This document shows, piece by piece, positions 1 through 7,530 of a stretch of 47,311 nucleotides of DNA. The DNA is taken from assembly GCA_002380945.1 (NCBI GenBank), contig DFWO01000033.1, forward strand, positions 6,532 through 53,842. Reading direction: 5' to 3'. The DNA comes from Methylococcaceae bacterium UBA4132. Its GTDB lineage: Bacteria; Pseudomonadota; Gammaproteobacteria; Methylococcales; Methylomonadaceae. Below the pieces are notes generated by a model. That model was given only the letters and a program-made list of their open reading frames with translations, made no database searches and was not told the DNA's origin. The translations under genes and the position numbers were made by a program. Numbering within the stretch: the stretch's first letter is position 1; the number at the start of each line of letters is the position of its first letter.

Positions 1-114
1 GAGAAAACCATGCCTATGCGTTTTGTCATCAATCCAGAGTTACCTGAACAATACAAAACTATTACGCTGTCATACACATTTTTTGATAATACTGAGAAAT
101 CAGAAAAAAAATAA
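1..114 (+). CDS. ctaG: Cytochrome c oxidase assembly protein CtaG, C-terminal end (partial)
   Basis: The window opens inside a gene, in frame from base 1, that ends with TAA at 112-114. The last 37 residues include PELPEQYKTITLSYTFF, which matches the conserved C-terminus of CtaG/Cox11, the membrane-anchored periplasmic copper chaperone that delivers copper to the CuB centre of haem-copper oxidases. The copper-binding cysteines lie outside the window. The gene for oxidase subunit III follows 12 bases downstream, the usual order in a proteobacterial aa3 oxidase operon. The identification rests on the tail motif and this context. Confidence 0.85.
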   Translation, partial: EKTMPMRFVINPELPEQYKTITLSYTFFDNTEKSEKK

Positions 115-126
115 AAGGGGAAGGTT

Positions 127-978
127 ATGTCTACAAATGCCGCTTATTACATCCCGCATAAAGCGACTTGGCCAGTCATTGGTACGGCTGGTTTAGTCAC
201 TATGCTGGCTGGATTTGCAAACTATTTAAATGGTTCTTCAATAGGCTCCACACTAATGGTAGTTGGATTGCTTATTTTCATTACCATGTTAGTGGGTTGG
301 TTTACGCTACAAGCCCATGAAAGTGAATCGGGTATGTATAACCACGAGGTAGGAATTTCCTACCGCATGGGTATGATGTGGTTCATTTTTTCAGAAATCG
401 TGTTTTTTGCGGTGTTCTTCGGCACACTTTGGTACACGCGTAACTTGTCGGTGCCTTGGTTAGGTTCAGGTGCAACTAAAGAATTATTACATTCTGCTTA
501 TGAGGCTACATGGCCAACTAACGGTCCTGGCAAAATGGGCGGTGATTTTGAGCCGATGGGTGCGTGGGGTCTGCCGTTTTTAAACACCTTGATTCTGTTG
601 ACCAGTGGTGTGAGCTGTACTTGGGCGCATCATGGTTTATTGGCTAAAAATCGCGATCAACTGATTAAAGGTTTAATCGTCACCGTCGCTTTAGGCTTTT
701 TATTCGTGTCTTTTCAAGCCTTTGAATACCACGAAGCTTACACTGAAATGGGCTTAACTTTAGGTTCAGGCGTGTACGGTTCTACTTTCTTTATGTTGAC
801 AGGTTTCCACGGTTTCCACGTCTGCGTCGGTGCTATCATTTTAAGCGTAGTGCTGTTTCGTAGCTGGAAAGGTCACTTTAAACCAGAAAACCACTTCGCT
901 TTTGAAGCGGCAGCTTGGTACTGGCATTTTGTTGACGTAGTTTGGTTAGGCTTGTTTGTATTTGTTTATTTAATGTAA
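127..978 (+). CDS. ctaE: Cytochrome c oxidase subunit III
   Basis: This 283-residue inner-membrane protein is subunit III of an aa3-type cytochrome c oxidase, a non-catalytic core subunit that stabilises subunit I and helps proton uptake. It has about seven hydrophobic segments. Family hallmarks are visible: SYRMGMMWFIFSEIVFF around residue 79, the FEYHEAY segment near 200, GFHGFHVCVGAIIL near 227, and the C-terminal AAWYWHFVDVVWLGLFVFVY. A clear ribosome-binding site (AAGGGGAAGG) precedes the ATG. It follows ctaG directly and is closed by a strong hairpin terminator, so the upstream oxidase operon ends here. Length and motifs are typical; there is nothing odd in the gene. Confidence 0.95.
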   Translation: MSTNAAYYIPHKATWPVIGTAGLVTMLAGFANYLNGSSIGSTLMVVGLLIFITMLVGWFTLQAHESESGMYNHEVGISYRMGMMWFIFSEIVFFAVFFGTLWYTRNLSVPWLGSGATKELLHSAYEATWPTNGPGKMGGDFEPMGAWGLPFLNTLILLTSGVSCTWAHHGLLAKNRDQLIKGLIVTVALGFLFVSFQAFEYHEAYTEMGLTLGSGVYGSTFFMLTGFHGFHVCVGAIILSVVLFRSWKGHFKPENHFAFEAAAWYWHFVDVVWLGLFVFVYLM

Positions 979-997
979 ATCAAATAAGTTGTAACAA

Positions 998-1032
998 AAA
1001 AAGCGTTACTTAACAGGTAACGCTTTTTTTTT
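998..1032. terminator. Bidirectional hairpin terminator between cox3 and the convergent twin-TM gene
   Basis: The stem AAAGCGTTAC / GTAACGCTTT is perfectly paired around a 7-base loop. It has a run of T on its right side and a run of A on its left, so it can terminate transcription from both directions. It lies 20 bases after the cox3 stop and just before the end of the convergent gene at 1051. Confidence 0.85.
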
Positions 1033-1050
1033 GTCGCAAGAGTCTTTAAA

Positions 1051-1305
1051 TTATTTGTTGTGTTCAGCGGTTACAGGTTTTTGCATAAGCATTCCTGCAC
1101 CAATGCCTTGTGGCTTATAAGCCCCTGTGGCAACCATAATAAAAATAAAAATAAACAAAATTAGTGAAAGAGCAATACGAAAAGTCAGTGCTTTAACTGT
1201 TTTTTCAGATTCTTCTTCGGATTTAGGTTGAACCAAATGAAACAATGCCGAACCAAGACTAATAATAATCAGGATGAAGGCAATAATAACGATGATTTTT
1301 ATCAT
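1051..1305 (-). CDS. Twin transmembrane protein (DUF2909-like)
   Basis: An 84-residue protein with two predicted membrane helices (about residues 3-25 and 43-63) separated by a short charged loop (PKSEEESEKTVKALTFR). This architecture and position, a small convergent gene between cytochrome oxidase subunit III and SURF1, match the DUF2909 'twin transmembrane' family found in proteobacterial oxidase operons. Its biochemical role is unknown; a part in oxidase assembly is inferred only from context. The ATG start is followed at once by the first hydrophobic helix. The 3' end faces cox3 across a shared terminator. Confidence 0.8.
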   Translation of the reverse strand: MIKIIVIIAFILIIISLGSALFHLVQPKSEEESEKTVKALTFRIALSLILFIFIFIMVATGAYKPQGIGAGMLMQKPVTAEHNK

Positions 1306-1385
1306 GACGGTAAGGTGTTATTAATAACGGGTTTTGCTATTCTCGTTTATTCTACTGTTTGTGCCAATAGCTGGAAGAAAAAAGC

Positions 1386-2120
1386 ATGATAATTAAAATT
1401 GGGCGTTACTCTATAAAATTTGCAAAATTGCCCACGTTAATGTTTCTGTGTTTATTATCCTTGTTGCTTTCATTAGGCACATGGCAGACCCATCGAGCAA
1501 CAGAGAAACGCGATTTTTTACAGCAACAGGCACAAAATCAAGTAGTTGATACAGTGCGCTTATCGGCAACGATGAATGATAATGCCGAGACATTACGCTA
1601 TAGAAAATTAGAAGTTATAGGTCATTATGACGTTGCCCAGCAATTTTTAATAGACAATCAGATTAGCGAAGGCAAAGCGGGCTATTTTGTGTTTACGCCG
1701 TTTATTTTGCAGGGCGAGAATAAAGGCGTGTTAGTTAATCGCGGCTGGATAGCGGCAAATCCAGACCGAACCCAGTTACCCGATGTGTCGATGATAGCTG
1801 AACCGACCCTTATTAGTGGTCGAGCAAATACTTTTCCCAGTGTGGGCATAAAAATAGCAGGCGCGGAAATACCAACTGATACACAGCCAGCGGTGGTACA
1901 AGTTGTGAATAGTCAGGTATTAGCAAAAAAATTAGGCTATCCATTATTTAGCTTTCAACTAGAACTTAACAAAGAACTCCCGAATGGCTTTAAACGTGAA
2001 TGGCATACCAGCACAATTATGCCACCCGAACAACATACTGCCTACGCTGTGCAATGGTTTGCCTTGGCGTTCACACTCACCGTACTATTTATAGTTTACA
2101 GTTTTAAAAAATCATCATGA
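1386..2120 (+). CDS. SURF1 family cytochrome oxidase assembly protein
   Basis: SURF1/Shy1 proteins sit in the inner membrane and assist haem A insertion into subunit I of aa3-type oxidases. This 244-residue ORF has the family plan: an N-terminal helix (about 15-33), the hallmark LGTWQTHRATEKRDFL directly after it (classically LGxWQxxRxxEK), a periplasmic domain containing GVLVNRGWI, and a C-terminal helix near 222-240 preceded by YAVQWFALA. A GGAAG-type ribosome-binding site precedes the ATG. The next gene overlaps its end by four bases (ATGA), indicating translational coupling. Its neighbours (ctaG, cox3, a SCO-like protein, a CtaA-like protein) all concern oxidase biogenesis. Confidence 0.9.
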   Translation: MIIKIGRYSIKFAKLPTLMFLCLLSLLLSLGTWQTHRATEKRDFLQQQAQNQVVDTVRLSATMNDNAETLRYRKLEVIGHYDVAQQFLIDNQISEGKAGYFVFTPFILQGENKGVLVNRGWIAANPDRTQLPDVSMIAEPTLISGRANTFPSVGIKIAGAEIPTDTQPAVVQVVNSQVLAKKLGYPLFSFQLELNKELPNGFKREWHTSTIMPPEQHTAYAVQWFALAFTLTVLFIVYSFKKSS

Positions 2121-2857
2121 TGACTCCGCAACAGAAAAAAAATCGTTTATTCATTATTATTATTTTTGGCATGACTATCGTGCCTTATCTAATCGCATTG
2201 GGCTTGCAACAAAATCCAAGCCTCGTCAAAGGCAGTACCAATATCGGTCAGTTAATTACCCCTCCCATCACCACAGAAGTGAGTGATTTTATTGGCTATG
2301 ATGAATTTTCAACGGCTAATTTATCCGAATTATCAGGACATTGGTTACTCACTAATGTGATACCTAGCGAGCATTGCAATGCAATTTGTCTGGACGCATT
2401 GCTTAAAATTAAACAATTACGCTTAATGCTAAATAAAGAATTTCCGCGTACTCGCCGCGTGGTGTTGATGTTCAAAGATGTGCCAGAAGCAAATGCTCAG
2501 CAATGGTGGCTGAAAGACTCACTGTTATGGGAGTTACGACAAACTAAAAATCCAGCCGATGAAGCCCTGTTTAACACACTACTAAACGAAGAAAATCCGT
2601 TGGATGAGGCGCAAATCAATAAATTGCTTGGCAACAAAGACCGTGAAACCGCATTGAAAGCAGATTTAATAAAAATTAAGCCTAGCGAAATCTTACTAAA
2701 AAAAATAACCACGCTTCGTTCAGGCAATATTCCCGATGGGATGTTATTTTTAATAGACCCATTGGGAAATATCATGATGCAATATGAACCTGGATTTGAT
2801 CCTTATAAAGTAAAAAATGATTTGATGCACTTATTAAGAGCATCACAAATTGGTTAA
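2117..2857 (+). CDS. Membrane-anchored SCO-like / thioredoxin-fold oxidase assembly protein
   Basis: This 246-residue protein has one N-terminal membrane anchor (about 11-28), then a soluble domain expected in the periplasm. It contains a CNAIC (CxxxC) pair near residue 86 after GHWLLTNVIPSEHC, placed as the copper-binding CxxxC of SCO1/PrrC proteins, followed by a strand RRVVLMF. The C-terminal part, GMLFLIDPLGNIMMQY, resembles the last strands of a thioredoxin fold. Hypothetical proteins of this type lie between SURF1 and CtaA in Pseudomonas-like oxidase loci. A role in copper or thiol handling for the oxidase is inferred. A long charged insertion separates the two halves, so it is not a canonical SCO protein. 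It overlaps SURF1 by four bases. Confidence 0.65.
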   Translation: MMTPQQKKNRLFIIIIFGMTIVPYLIALGLQQNPSLVKGSTNIGQLITPPITTEVSDFIGYDEFSTANLSELSGHWLLTNVIPSEHCNAICLDALLKIKQLRLMLNKEFPRTRRVVLMFKDVPEANAQQWWLKDSLLWELRQTKNPADEALFNTLLNEENPLDEAQINKLLGNKDRETALKADLIKIKPSEILLKKITTLRSGNIPDGMLFLIDPLGNIMMQYEPGFDPYKVKNDLMHLLRASQIG

Positions 2858-2869
2858 TGGAAGAAGACT

Positions 2870-4777
2870 ATGTTTAGAAAAATAACGCTGTTAGGTGTAT
2901 TGCTTACCTTCATCACAGTGGTGCTGGGAGCGACACTGCGGCTATCGGGTATTGAAATTCTTTCAGCCTATAATAATCCGCTGGCAAATCTGTCGGATGC
3001 TCCGCTGTATACAGCAAAAATATATACAACAATGGGCATTGGTATCGTTGTTTTTTTATTAAATATATTAGCGGCTTGGCAAAAACAATGCCGTTTAGCC
3101 GCTGTTATTAGCTCTTTGAGTTTACTGGTATTAGTTGGCGCACAAACCTTTATAGGCATAAACGTCACAGCACAGCCTGTAACGATAATGGGGCATTTAT
3201 TGCTAGGCATGATGGTATTGTGGGTATTTTTCTGGCTGTATTTACGCACCAACCCATTGATAGTTAAGCAACCCAGCAGTAGCACTTGGTTCGCTCGTTT
3301 TGCTATGTTGCTGTTGTTCATAACGTGTGCGTTGGGTGCTTGGGTCAGTATCAATCATGCAGGTTTAGCGTGTAGCCACTTTCCTTTATGCACAGAACAA
3401 TTACTGCCTCCTGTTGATTACCAACACGCGTTTGATTTAATCGGCGTGTTCACTTTGCCTGCACAAATGGCAATTTTATGGATACACCGTATCGCCGCTT
3501 TACTGTGCTTTATTGTACTAAGTCTTGTCATGCTCAATGCGACTTCTGCCAATAAGCCTAAAGAACAGCGTAGAGCAGGATTAATACTCAGTACATTGCT
3601 GTTTGTCGAAATTGGCTTAGGCATTATTGGCTTTAAACTAGCCATGCCTTTATGGGTAGCAGTCGCACATAATGCAGTTGCCGCTTTACTGATGTTGCCA
3701 TTAATCAGCATTGTGTTTTACAGTCGCTATGGTTTTGTTGCTGTACCCGAACTTAAACCTGTTAGCAAAGAAAAACCCCAGCCTATTATCGACAGTAGCG
3801 TACCTCTTACGCCTGTTGAAAAATTTGTTGAAGAACCTTATGTAGAACCTGAACCTGAGTCGTTATATTTACGCCTTAAAACGCAATTAAAACGCACACG
3901 TTCAGGTCTTGATGGCGTATTCTCAAGCTTAGCAGGTGGTCAAAAAGGCTTAGCCGATGATTTATTGGAAGACATTGAAGCCAATTTATTGATGGCAGAC
4001 GTTGGCATTGATGCGACGACCGCGATTATAAATCGCTTAACGCAACGGCTAGAAAAACATCAATTGACTGATAGTGAATTGTTAATCGCTACCTTAAAAC
4101 AAGAGTTATTAAGCATTCTTAAACCCTGTAGTGAACCATTACACATTCCTAAACAGGATAAACCCTTTGTTATCTTAGTGGTCGGTGTCAATGGCGCGGG
4201 TAAAACCACTACTATTGGTAAATTAGCCAAACGCTTGCAAGCTCAAGGTCATAGCGTCATGTTAGCAGCGGGTGATACCTTCAGAGCGGCGGCAGTTGAG
4301 CAATTGCAAGTCTGGGGTGAACGTAATCATATTCCTGTTGTGGCACAACACACAGGTGCAGATTCGGCTTCCGTCATTTATGATGCTGTACAATCTGCGC
4401 AATCTAAAGGCATTGATGTGTTAATTGCCGATACCGCAGGACGCTTGCAAACTAAATCCAATTTAATGGACGAATTGAAAAAAGTAAAACGCATCATGGG
4501 TAAATTGGATGACACCGCGCCTCATGAAGTATTGTTAGTGCTGGATGCTGGAACTGGACAGAACGCTTTATCGCAAGCCAAATTATTTAATGAAGCGGTT
4601 GCACTGACAGGCTTAGTGCTGACTAAACTAGATGGTACCGCAAAAGGTGGGGTCATTTTCGCACTGGCTAAACATTCAAGTATTCCTATTCGTTTTATTG
4701 GCATCGGTGAAGGCATAGATGATTTACAAGACTTTAATGCCGAATTGTTTGTCGATGCCTTATTTGTCAAAGATTAA
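2870..4777 (+). CDS. ftsY: Fusion protein: haem A synthase-like (COX15/CtaA) membrane domain + FtsY signal recognition particle receptor
   Basis: One uninterrupted 635-residue ORF. Residues 1-290 are an eight-helix membrane domain resembling COX15/CtaA: the loop GLACSHFPLC with its Cys pair (168/174), WIHR (His206) and VAHNAVAALL (His267) in the second half, and IMGHLLLGMM (His109) in the first. The usual ExxHR motif of the first half is not seen. Residues 291-331 are a short Pro/Glu-rich linker. Residues 332-635 are a complete FtsY NG domain: helical N domain, P-loop GVNGAGKTTTIGKLA (439-), DTAGR (521-525), TKLDGTAKGG (585-) and the GIGEGIDDL closing motif. FtsY is the SRP receptor GTPase, normally bound to the membrane by a short amphipathic region; here it would be permanently anchored. 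No Met codon lies between residue 275 and 375, so a separate FtsY start near its usual N-terminus is not available. ftsE, ftsX and rpoH follow in standard order. Confidence 0.92.
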   Translation: MFRKITLLGVLLTFITVVLGATLRLSGIEILSAYNNPLANLSDAPLYTAKIYTTMGIGIVVFLLNILAAWQKQCRLAAVISSLSLLVLVGAQTFIGINVTAQPVTIMGHLLLGMMVLWVFFWLYLRTNPLIVKQPSSSTWFARFAMLLLFITCALGAWVSINHAGLACSHFPLCTEQLLPPVDYQHAFDLIGVFTLPAQMAILWIHRIAALLCFIVLSLVMLNATSANKPKEQRRAGLILSTLLFVEIGLGIIGFKLAMPLWVAVAHNAVAALLMLPLISIVFYSRYGFVAVPELKPVSKEKPQPIIDSSVPLTPVEKFVEEPYVEPEPESLYLRLKTQLKRTRSGLDGVFSSLAGGQKGLADDLLEDIEANLLMADVGIDATTAIINRLTQRLEKHQLTDSELLIATLKQELLSILKPCSEPLHIPKQDKPFVILVVGVNGAGKTTTIGKLAKRLQAQGHSVMLAAGDTFRAAAVEQLQVWGERNHIPVVAQHTGADSASVIYDAVQSAQSKGIDVLIADTAGRLQTKSNLMDELKKVKRIMGKLDDTAPHEVLLVLDAGTGQNALSQAKLFNEAVALTGLVLTKLDGTAKGGVIFALAKHSSIPIRFIGIGEGIDDLQDFNAELFVDALFVKD

Positions 4778-4786
4778 AAAAGACTG

Positions 4787-4819
4787 AAACCTCCGAGGTT
4801 TTAAAAACCTTGGAGGTTT
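4787..4819. repeat. Palindromic intergenic repeat, CCTCCGAGG type (copy 1)
   Basis: A near-perfect inverted repeat built from AAACCTCCGAGGTTTT and AAAACCTTGGAGGTTT lies nine bases after the ftsY stop and before ftsE. An almost identical 33-base element occurs at 19160-19192. Such dispersed palindromes are common in genomes of this kind. Transcribed, it would form a hairpin that could attenuate read-through from ftsY into ftsE or protect mRNA ends. Confidence 0.75.
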
Positions 4820-4852
4820 ACTTAATGCTACACTGCCACCCTCTCAGCCACT

Positions 4853-5506
4853 ATGTTAAAGTTCGATAATGTCAGCAAACGCTACCCTGAAACAGGTGAT
4901 GTTTTACACAATGTCAGTTTCCACTTGCAACAAGGTGAAATCGCCTTTTTGACGGGGCATTCAGGTGCAGGTAAAACCACGCTGTTGAAATTGATTGCAG
5001 TGATGGAACGCTGTACGCGTGGCGAGATATTCTTGGACAGTCAATGTTTAAGTCACGTCAAAGAACGGCAATTGCCTTTTTTACGGCGCAAAATGGGCTT
5101 TATCTATCAAGATTACAAACTGCTGGCTGACAGAACAGTGTTTGATAATGTTGCCCTGCCCTTAGCCATTGCGGGGTTTGGGCATTTAGAAATTAAACGC
5201 CGCGTACGAGCGTCATTGGATAAAGTCGGTTTATTAGGTAAGGAAAGAAAGTTTCCGCAAGCCTTATCAGGTGGTGAACAACAGCGTGTCGGTATTGCCA
5301 GAGCGGTGGTTAATAAACCGCCGCTGATTGTTGCTGATGAACCGACAGGCAATTTAGACCCCGAATTATCGGCAGAAATCATGCTATTATTTGAACAGTT
5401 TCAACAAGTTGGCGTGACCGTATTGATTGCCTCCCATGACATTTCCTTAATTAGCCAAATGAACCACCGTGTATTAAAACTGGATCATGGTCAGCTGGTC
5501 TTATGA
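4853..5506 (+). CDS. ftsE: Cell division ATP-binding protein FtsE
   Basis: A 217-residue ABC-type ATPase that pairs with FtsX at the division septum and controls periplasmic murein hydrolase activation. Walker A GHSGAGKTT (near residue 36), the Q-loop region MGFIYQDYKLL, the signature ALSGGEQQR and the Walker B LIVADEPTGNLDPE are all intact, and the switch histidine is in LIASHD. The length is normal for FtsE (about 220). The start codon has no strong ribosome-binding site, and a palindromic repeat separates it from ftsY, so some independent initiation or coupling is likely. Its stop overlaps the ftsX start by four bases. Confidence 0.95.
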   Translation: MLKFDNVSKRYPETGDVLHNVSFHLQQGEIAFLTGHSGAGKTTLLKLIAVMERCTRGEIFLDSQCLSHVKERQLPFLRRKMGFIYQDYKLLADRTVFDNVALPLAIAGFGHLEIKRRVRASLDKVGLLGKERKFPQALSGGEQQRVGIARAVVNKPPLIVADEPTGNLDPELSAEIMLLFEQFQQVGVTVLIASHDISLISQMNHRVLKLDHGQLVL

Positions 5507-6519
5507 AACCTGTTAAAAGAAAACCTACTCGCCCCATTGTTAAAAAGCCTGTTAAACATGACACGCGGCAAACAAGAACAGCAGGCGGTAATTTTGTCGA
5601 TAAATTACACGCTTACCGCGATCATCATGCCCACGCCTTATTTTCCAGCTTAGGGCGTTTGGTTGCCACGCCGTTTACTTCCATCATGACCATTGCCGTA
5701 TTGGCTATTTCGATTGCCTTGGCAAGTGGCTTTTATATCATGGTCATCAATGTCCAACAACTCACTGCCAACTTAGAATCCAGCAATCAAATCTCCTTAT
5801 TTCTTAAAGACGATGTGACTGATGAAGAGGCGGCTGATTTAGCAGGCAACATTAGAAAAAATCCCAGTGTTCAAACGGTTAAAGTTATTAGCAAAGAACA
5901 AGCATTAACCGAATTTAAAACCTATAGTGGCTTTGGTGCGGCGATTAACCTGCTAGAAAAAAATCCATTACCCATTGTGCTACAGGTCTTACCTAAAAAT
6001 GCCCTACAAGACAAACAAGAGCTAGACAGTTTATTTAAAACTGTCGAAAAATTCGATGAAGTAGATTATGCGCAAATTGATATGCAGTGGGTTGAGCGTT
6101 TGCATTCTATCGTTGAAGTTGCGCGGTGTGCAACCACCTTATTCAGCGTCATGATAGGTATCGGCATACTATTTATTATCGGCAATACCATTCGCTTAGA
6201 GCTACATAATCGCCGCGATGAAGTCATGATTGCTAAATTGGTGGGTGCTACCAACTCATTTATTCAGCGACCTTTTTTATACACAGGCTTTTGGATTGGT
6301 TTTATTTCAGGGGTGTCGGCATGGTTTATTGATGCCATCTTGATGTTAATCCTAAGACAACCTGTCGAAAAACTGTCAGGACTTTACGAGGGCGAGTTAC
6401 ATCTTATTTTTTTAAGTTTCACCGAAACCATAGAATTACTGATTATCTCATCATTATTAGGGGTAATCAGCTCATGGGCAGTCTTGCTGGTTCAATTACG
6501 CCACACCCGACCTGAGTAA
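5503..6519 (+). CDS. ftsX: Cell division protein FtsX (permease-like)
   Basis: A 338-residue inner-membrane partner of FtsE. A basic, low-complexity cytoplasmic N-terminus (first ~40 residues, rich in Lys, Pro and Arg) is typical of proteobacterial FtsX. Then comes a first helix near residues 58-83, a periplasmic loop containing SNQISLFLKDDVTDEEAADLA, and three further helices in the FtsX/permease fold (about 204-225, 258-285, 301-330), with the RRDEVMIAKLVGAT segment conserved in the family. The four-base ATGA overlap with ftsE shows translational coupling. The stop lies nine bases before the CIRCE element of rpoH. Confidence 0.95.
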   Translation: MKPVKRKPTRPIVKKPVKHDTRQTRTAGGNFVDKLHAYRDHHAHALFSSLGRLVATPFTSIMTIAVLAISIALASGFYIMVINVQQLTANLESSNQISLFLKDDVTDEEAADLAGNIRKNPSVQTVKVISKEQALTEFKTYSGFGAAINLLEKNPLPIVLQVLPKNALQDKQELDSLFKTVEKFDEVDYAQIDMQWVERLHSIVEVARCATTLFSVMIGIGILFIIGNTIRLELHNRRDEVMIAKLVGATNSFIQRPFLYTGFWIGFISGVSAWFIDAILMLILRQPVEKLSGLYEGELHLIFLSFTETIELLIISSLLGVISSWAVLLVQLRHTRPE

Positions 6520-6528
6520 AGAAAATTA

Positions 6529-6555
6529 TTAGCACTTTATTTGTGAGAGTGCTAA
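6529..6555 (+). promoter_or_regulatory. CIRCE element (HrcA operator) upstream of rpoH
   Basis: The sequence reads TTAGCACTT, nine bases, GAGTGCTAA. The CIRCE consensus is TTAGCACTC-N9-GAGTGCTAA, so 17 of 18 arm bases match and the spacing is exact. It lies 35 bases before the rpoH start codon. A possible -10 box, TAATAT (6553-6558), overlaps its right arm, with TTAGCA (6529-6534) in a plausible -35 position, so bound HrcA would block this promoter. HrcA itself is not encoded in the window. Confidence 0.88.
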
Positions 6556-6589
6556 TATTTGGAAAAGTTTTTACCAAAGGAAATACACC

Positions 6590-7447
6590 ATGAGTAACGC
6601 ATTGACTTTACCTATTAATTTGTCGGTTGGAACATTTGATGCCTATTTAAACCTAGTTCGGCAGATGCCTAGGCTGTCCGCTGAACAAGAGCGCGAACTC
6701 ACTATTCAATATAGAGATAACGGCGACTTGGAAGCCGCGCGTGAACTGGTTATGACTAATTTACGCTTTGTGGTGCATGTCGCTCGTGGCTACAGTGGTT
6801 ATGGTTTGTCCATGCCCGACATTATTCAAGAAGGCAACGTTGGTTTAATGAAAGCCGTTAAACGCTTTGATCCAGACATGGGCGTGCGTTTAGTGTCGTT
6901 TGCTGTACATTGGATTAAAGCCGAAATTCACGAATATGTGATTAAAAATTGGGGCATTGTTAAAGTCGCCACCACGAAAGCCCAGCGCAAATTATTTTTT
7001 AATCTGCGTAAATCCAAACAAAACCTAGGCTGGTTATCCAATGACGAAGCCCAAGCCATGGCAGATGATTTGAATGTTGATTTAAGTGACATTTATGAAA
7101 TGGAAATGCGCTTAGGGGGTAGAGATGTCTCTTTCGATATGCCCGTAGACGAATCAACCGATGAAAGTTTTGCCGCACCTGCCAACTATTTACAACAACA
7201 CGGCACTGACCCTGCTGAATTGTTTGAAAATGCTGATTGGGAAGGGCATGAGCAGGATTTATTAGCTAAAGCATTGGCTTGTTTAGATGAACGTAGTTTA
7301 GATATTTTATCCAGCCGTTGGTTAGCTGAGAAAAAAGCGACTTTGCATGAGTTAGCTGAACGCTATAACGTTTCTGCCGAAAGAATCAGACAACTAGAAC
7401 AAAACGCTATGAAAAAAATCCGCGCCAGTGTGGTGTTAGAAGCATAA
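6590..7447 (+). CDS. rpoH: Heat-shock sigma factor RpoH (sigma-32)
   Basis: A 285-residue sigma factor that directs RNA polymerase to heat-shock promoters. Region 2 is clear (NLRFVVHVARGYSGYG, PDIIQEGNVGLMKAVKRFDP, HWIKAEIHEYVIKNW), and the RpoH-specific box QRKLFFNLRK occurs near residue 132. Region 4 at the C-terminus contains TLHELAERYNVSAERIRQLE, the -35-binding helix-turn-helix. An AAGGAAA ribosome-binding site precedes the ATG. It follows ftsX as in other gammaproteobacteria. The CIRCE directly upstream implies repression by HrcA as well as, or instead of, the usual translational thermosensor control. Confidence 0.97.
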   Translation: MSNALTLPINLSVGTFDAYLNLVRQMPRLSAEQERELTIQYRDNGDLEAARELVMTNLRFVVHVARGYSGYGLSMPDIIQEGNVGLMKAVKRFDPDMGVRLVSFAVHWIKAEIHEYVIKNWGIVKVATTKAQRKLFFNLRKSKQNLGWLSNDEAQAMADDLNVDLSDIYEMEMRLGGRDVSFDMPVDESTDESFAAPANYLQQHGTDPAELFENADWEGHEQDLLAKALACLDERSLDILSSRWLAEKKATLHELAERYNVSAERIRQLEQNAMKKIRASVVLEA

Positions 7448-7491
7448 TTTATTGTGCAACAGACCGTTAGCTAGCATTGATTTAGCAAACG

Positions 7492-7523
7492 AAAAACGCC
7501 CCGTAAAGGGGCGTTTTTTATTG
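7492..7523. terminator. Bidirectional terminator between rpoH and purM
   Basis: A perfect GC-rich stem AACGCCCC / GGGGCGTT with a GTAAA-type loop is flanked by A5 on the left and T6 on the right. It lies between the convergent rpoH and purM genes and can serve both. Confidence 0.9.
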
Positions 7524-7530
7524 CGTAGCC

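Noticed and set aside
2870..4777. Fusion as a simple missed stop in annotation
   Set aside because: The frame is open without any stop from the CtaA-like domain into FtsY, and no start codon exists near the usual FtsY N-terminus.
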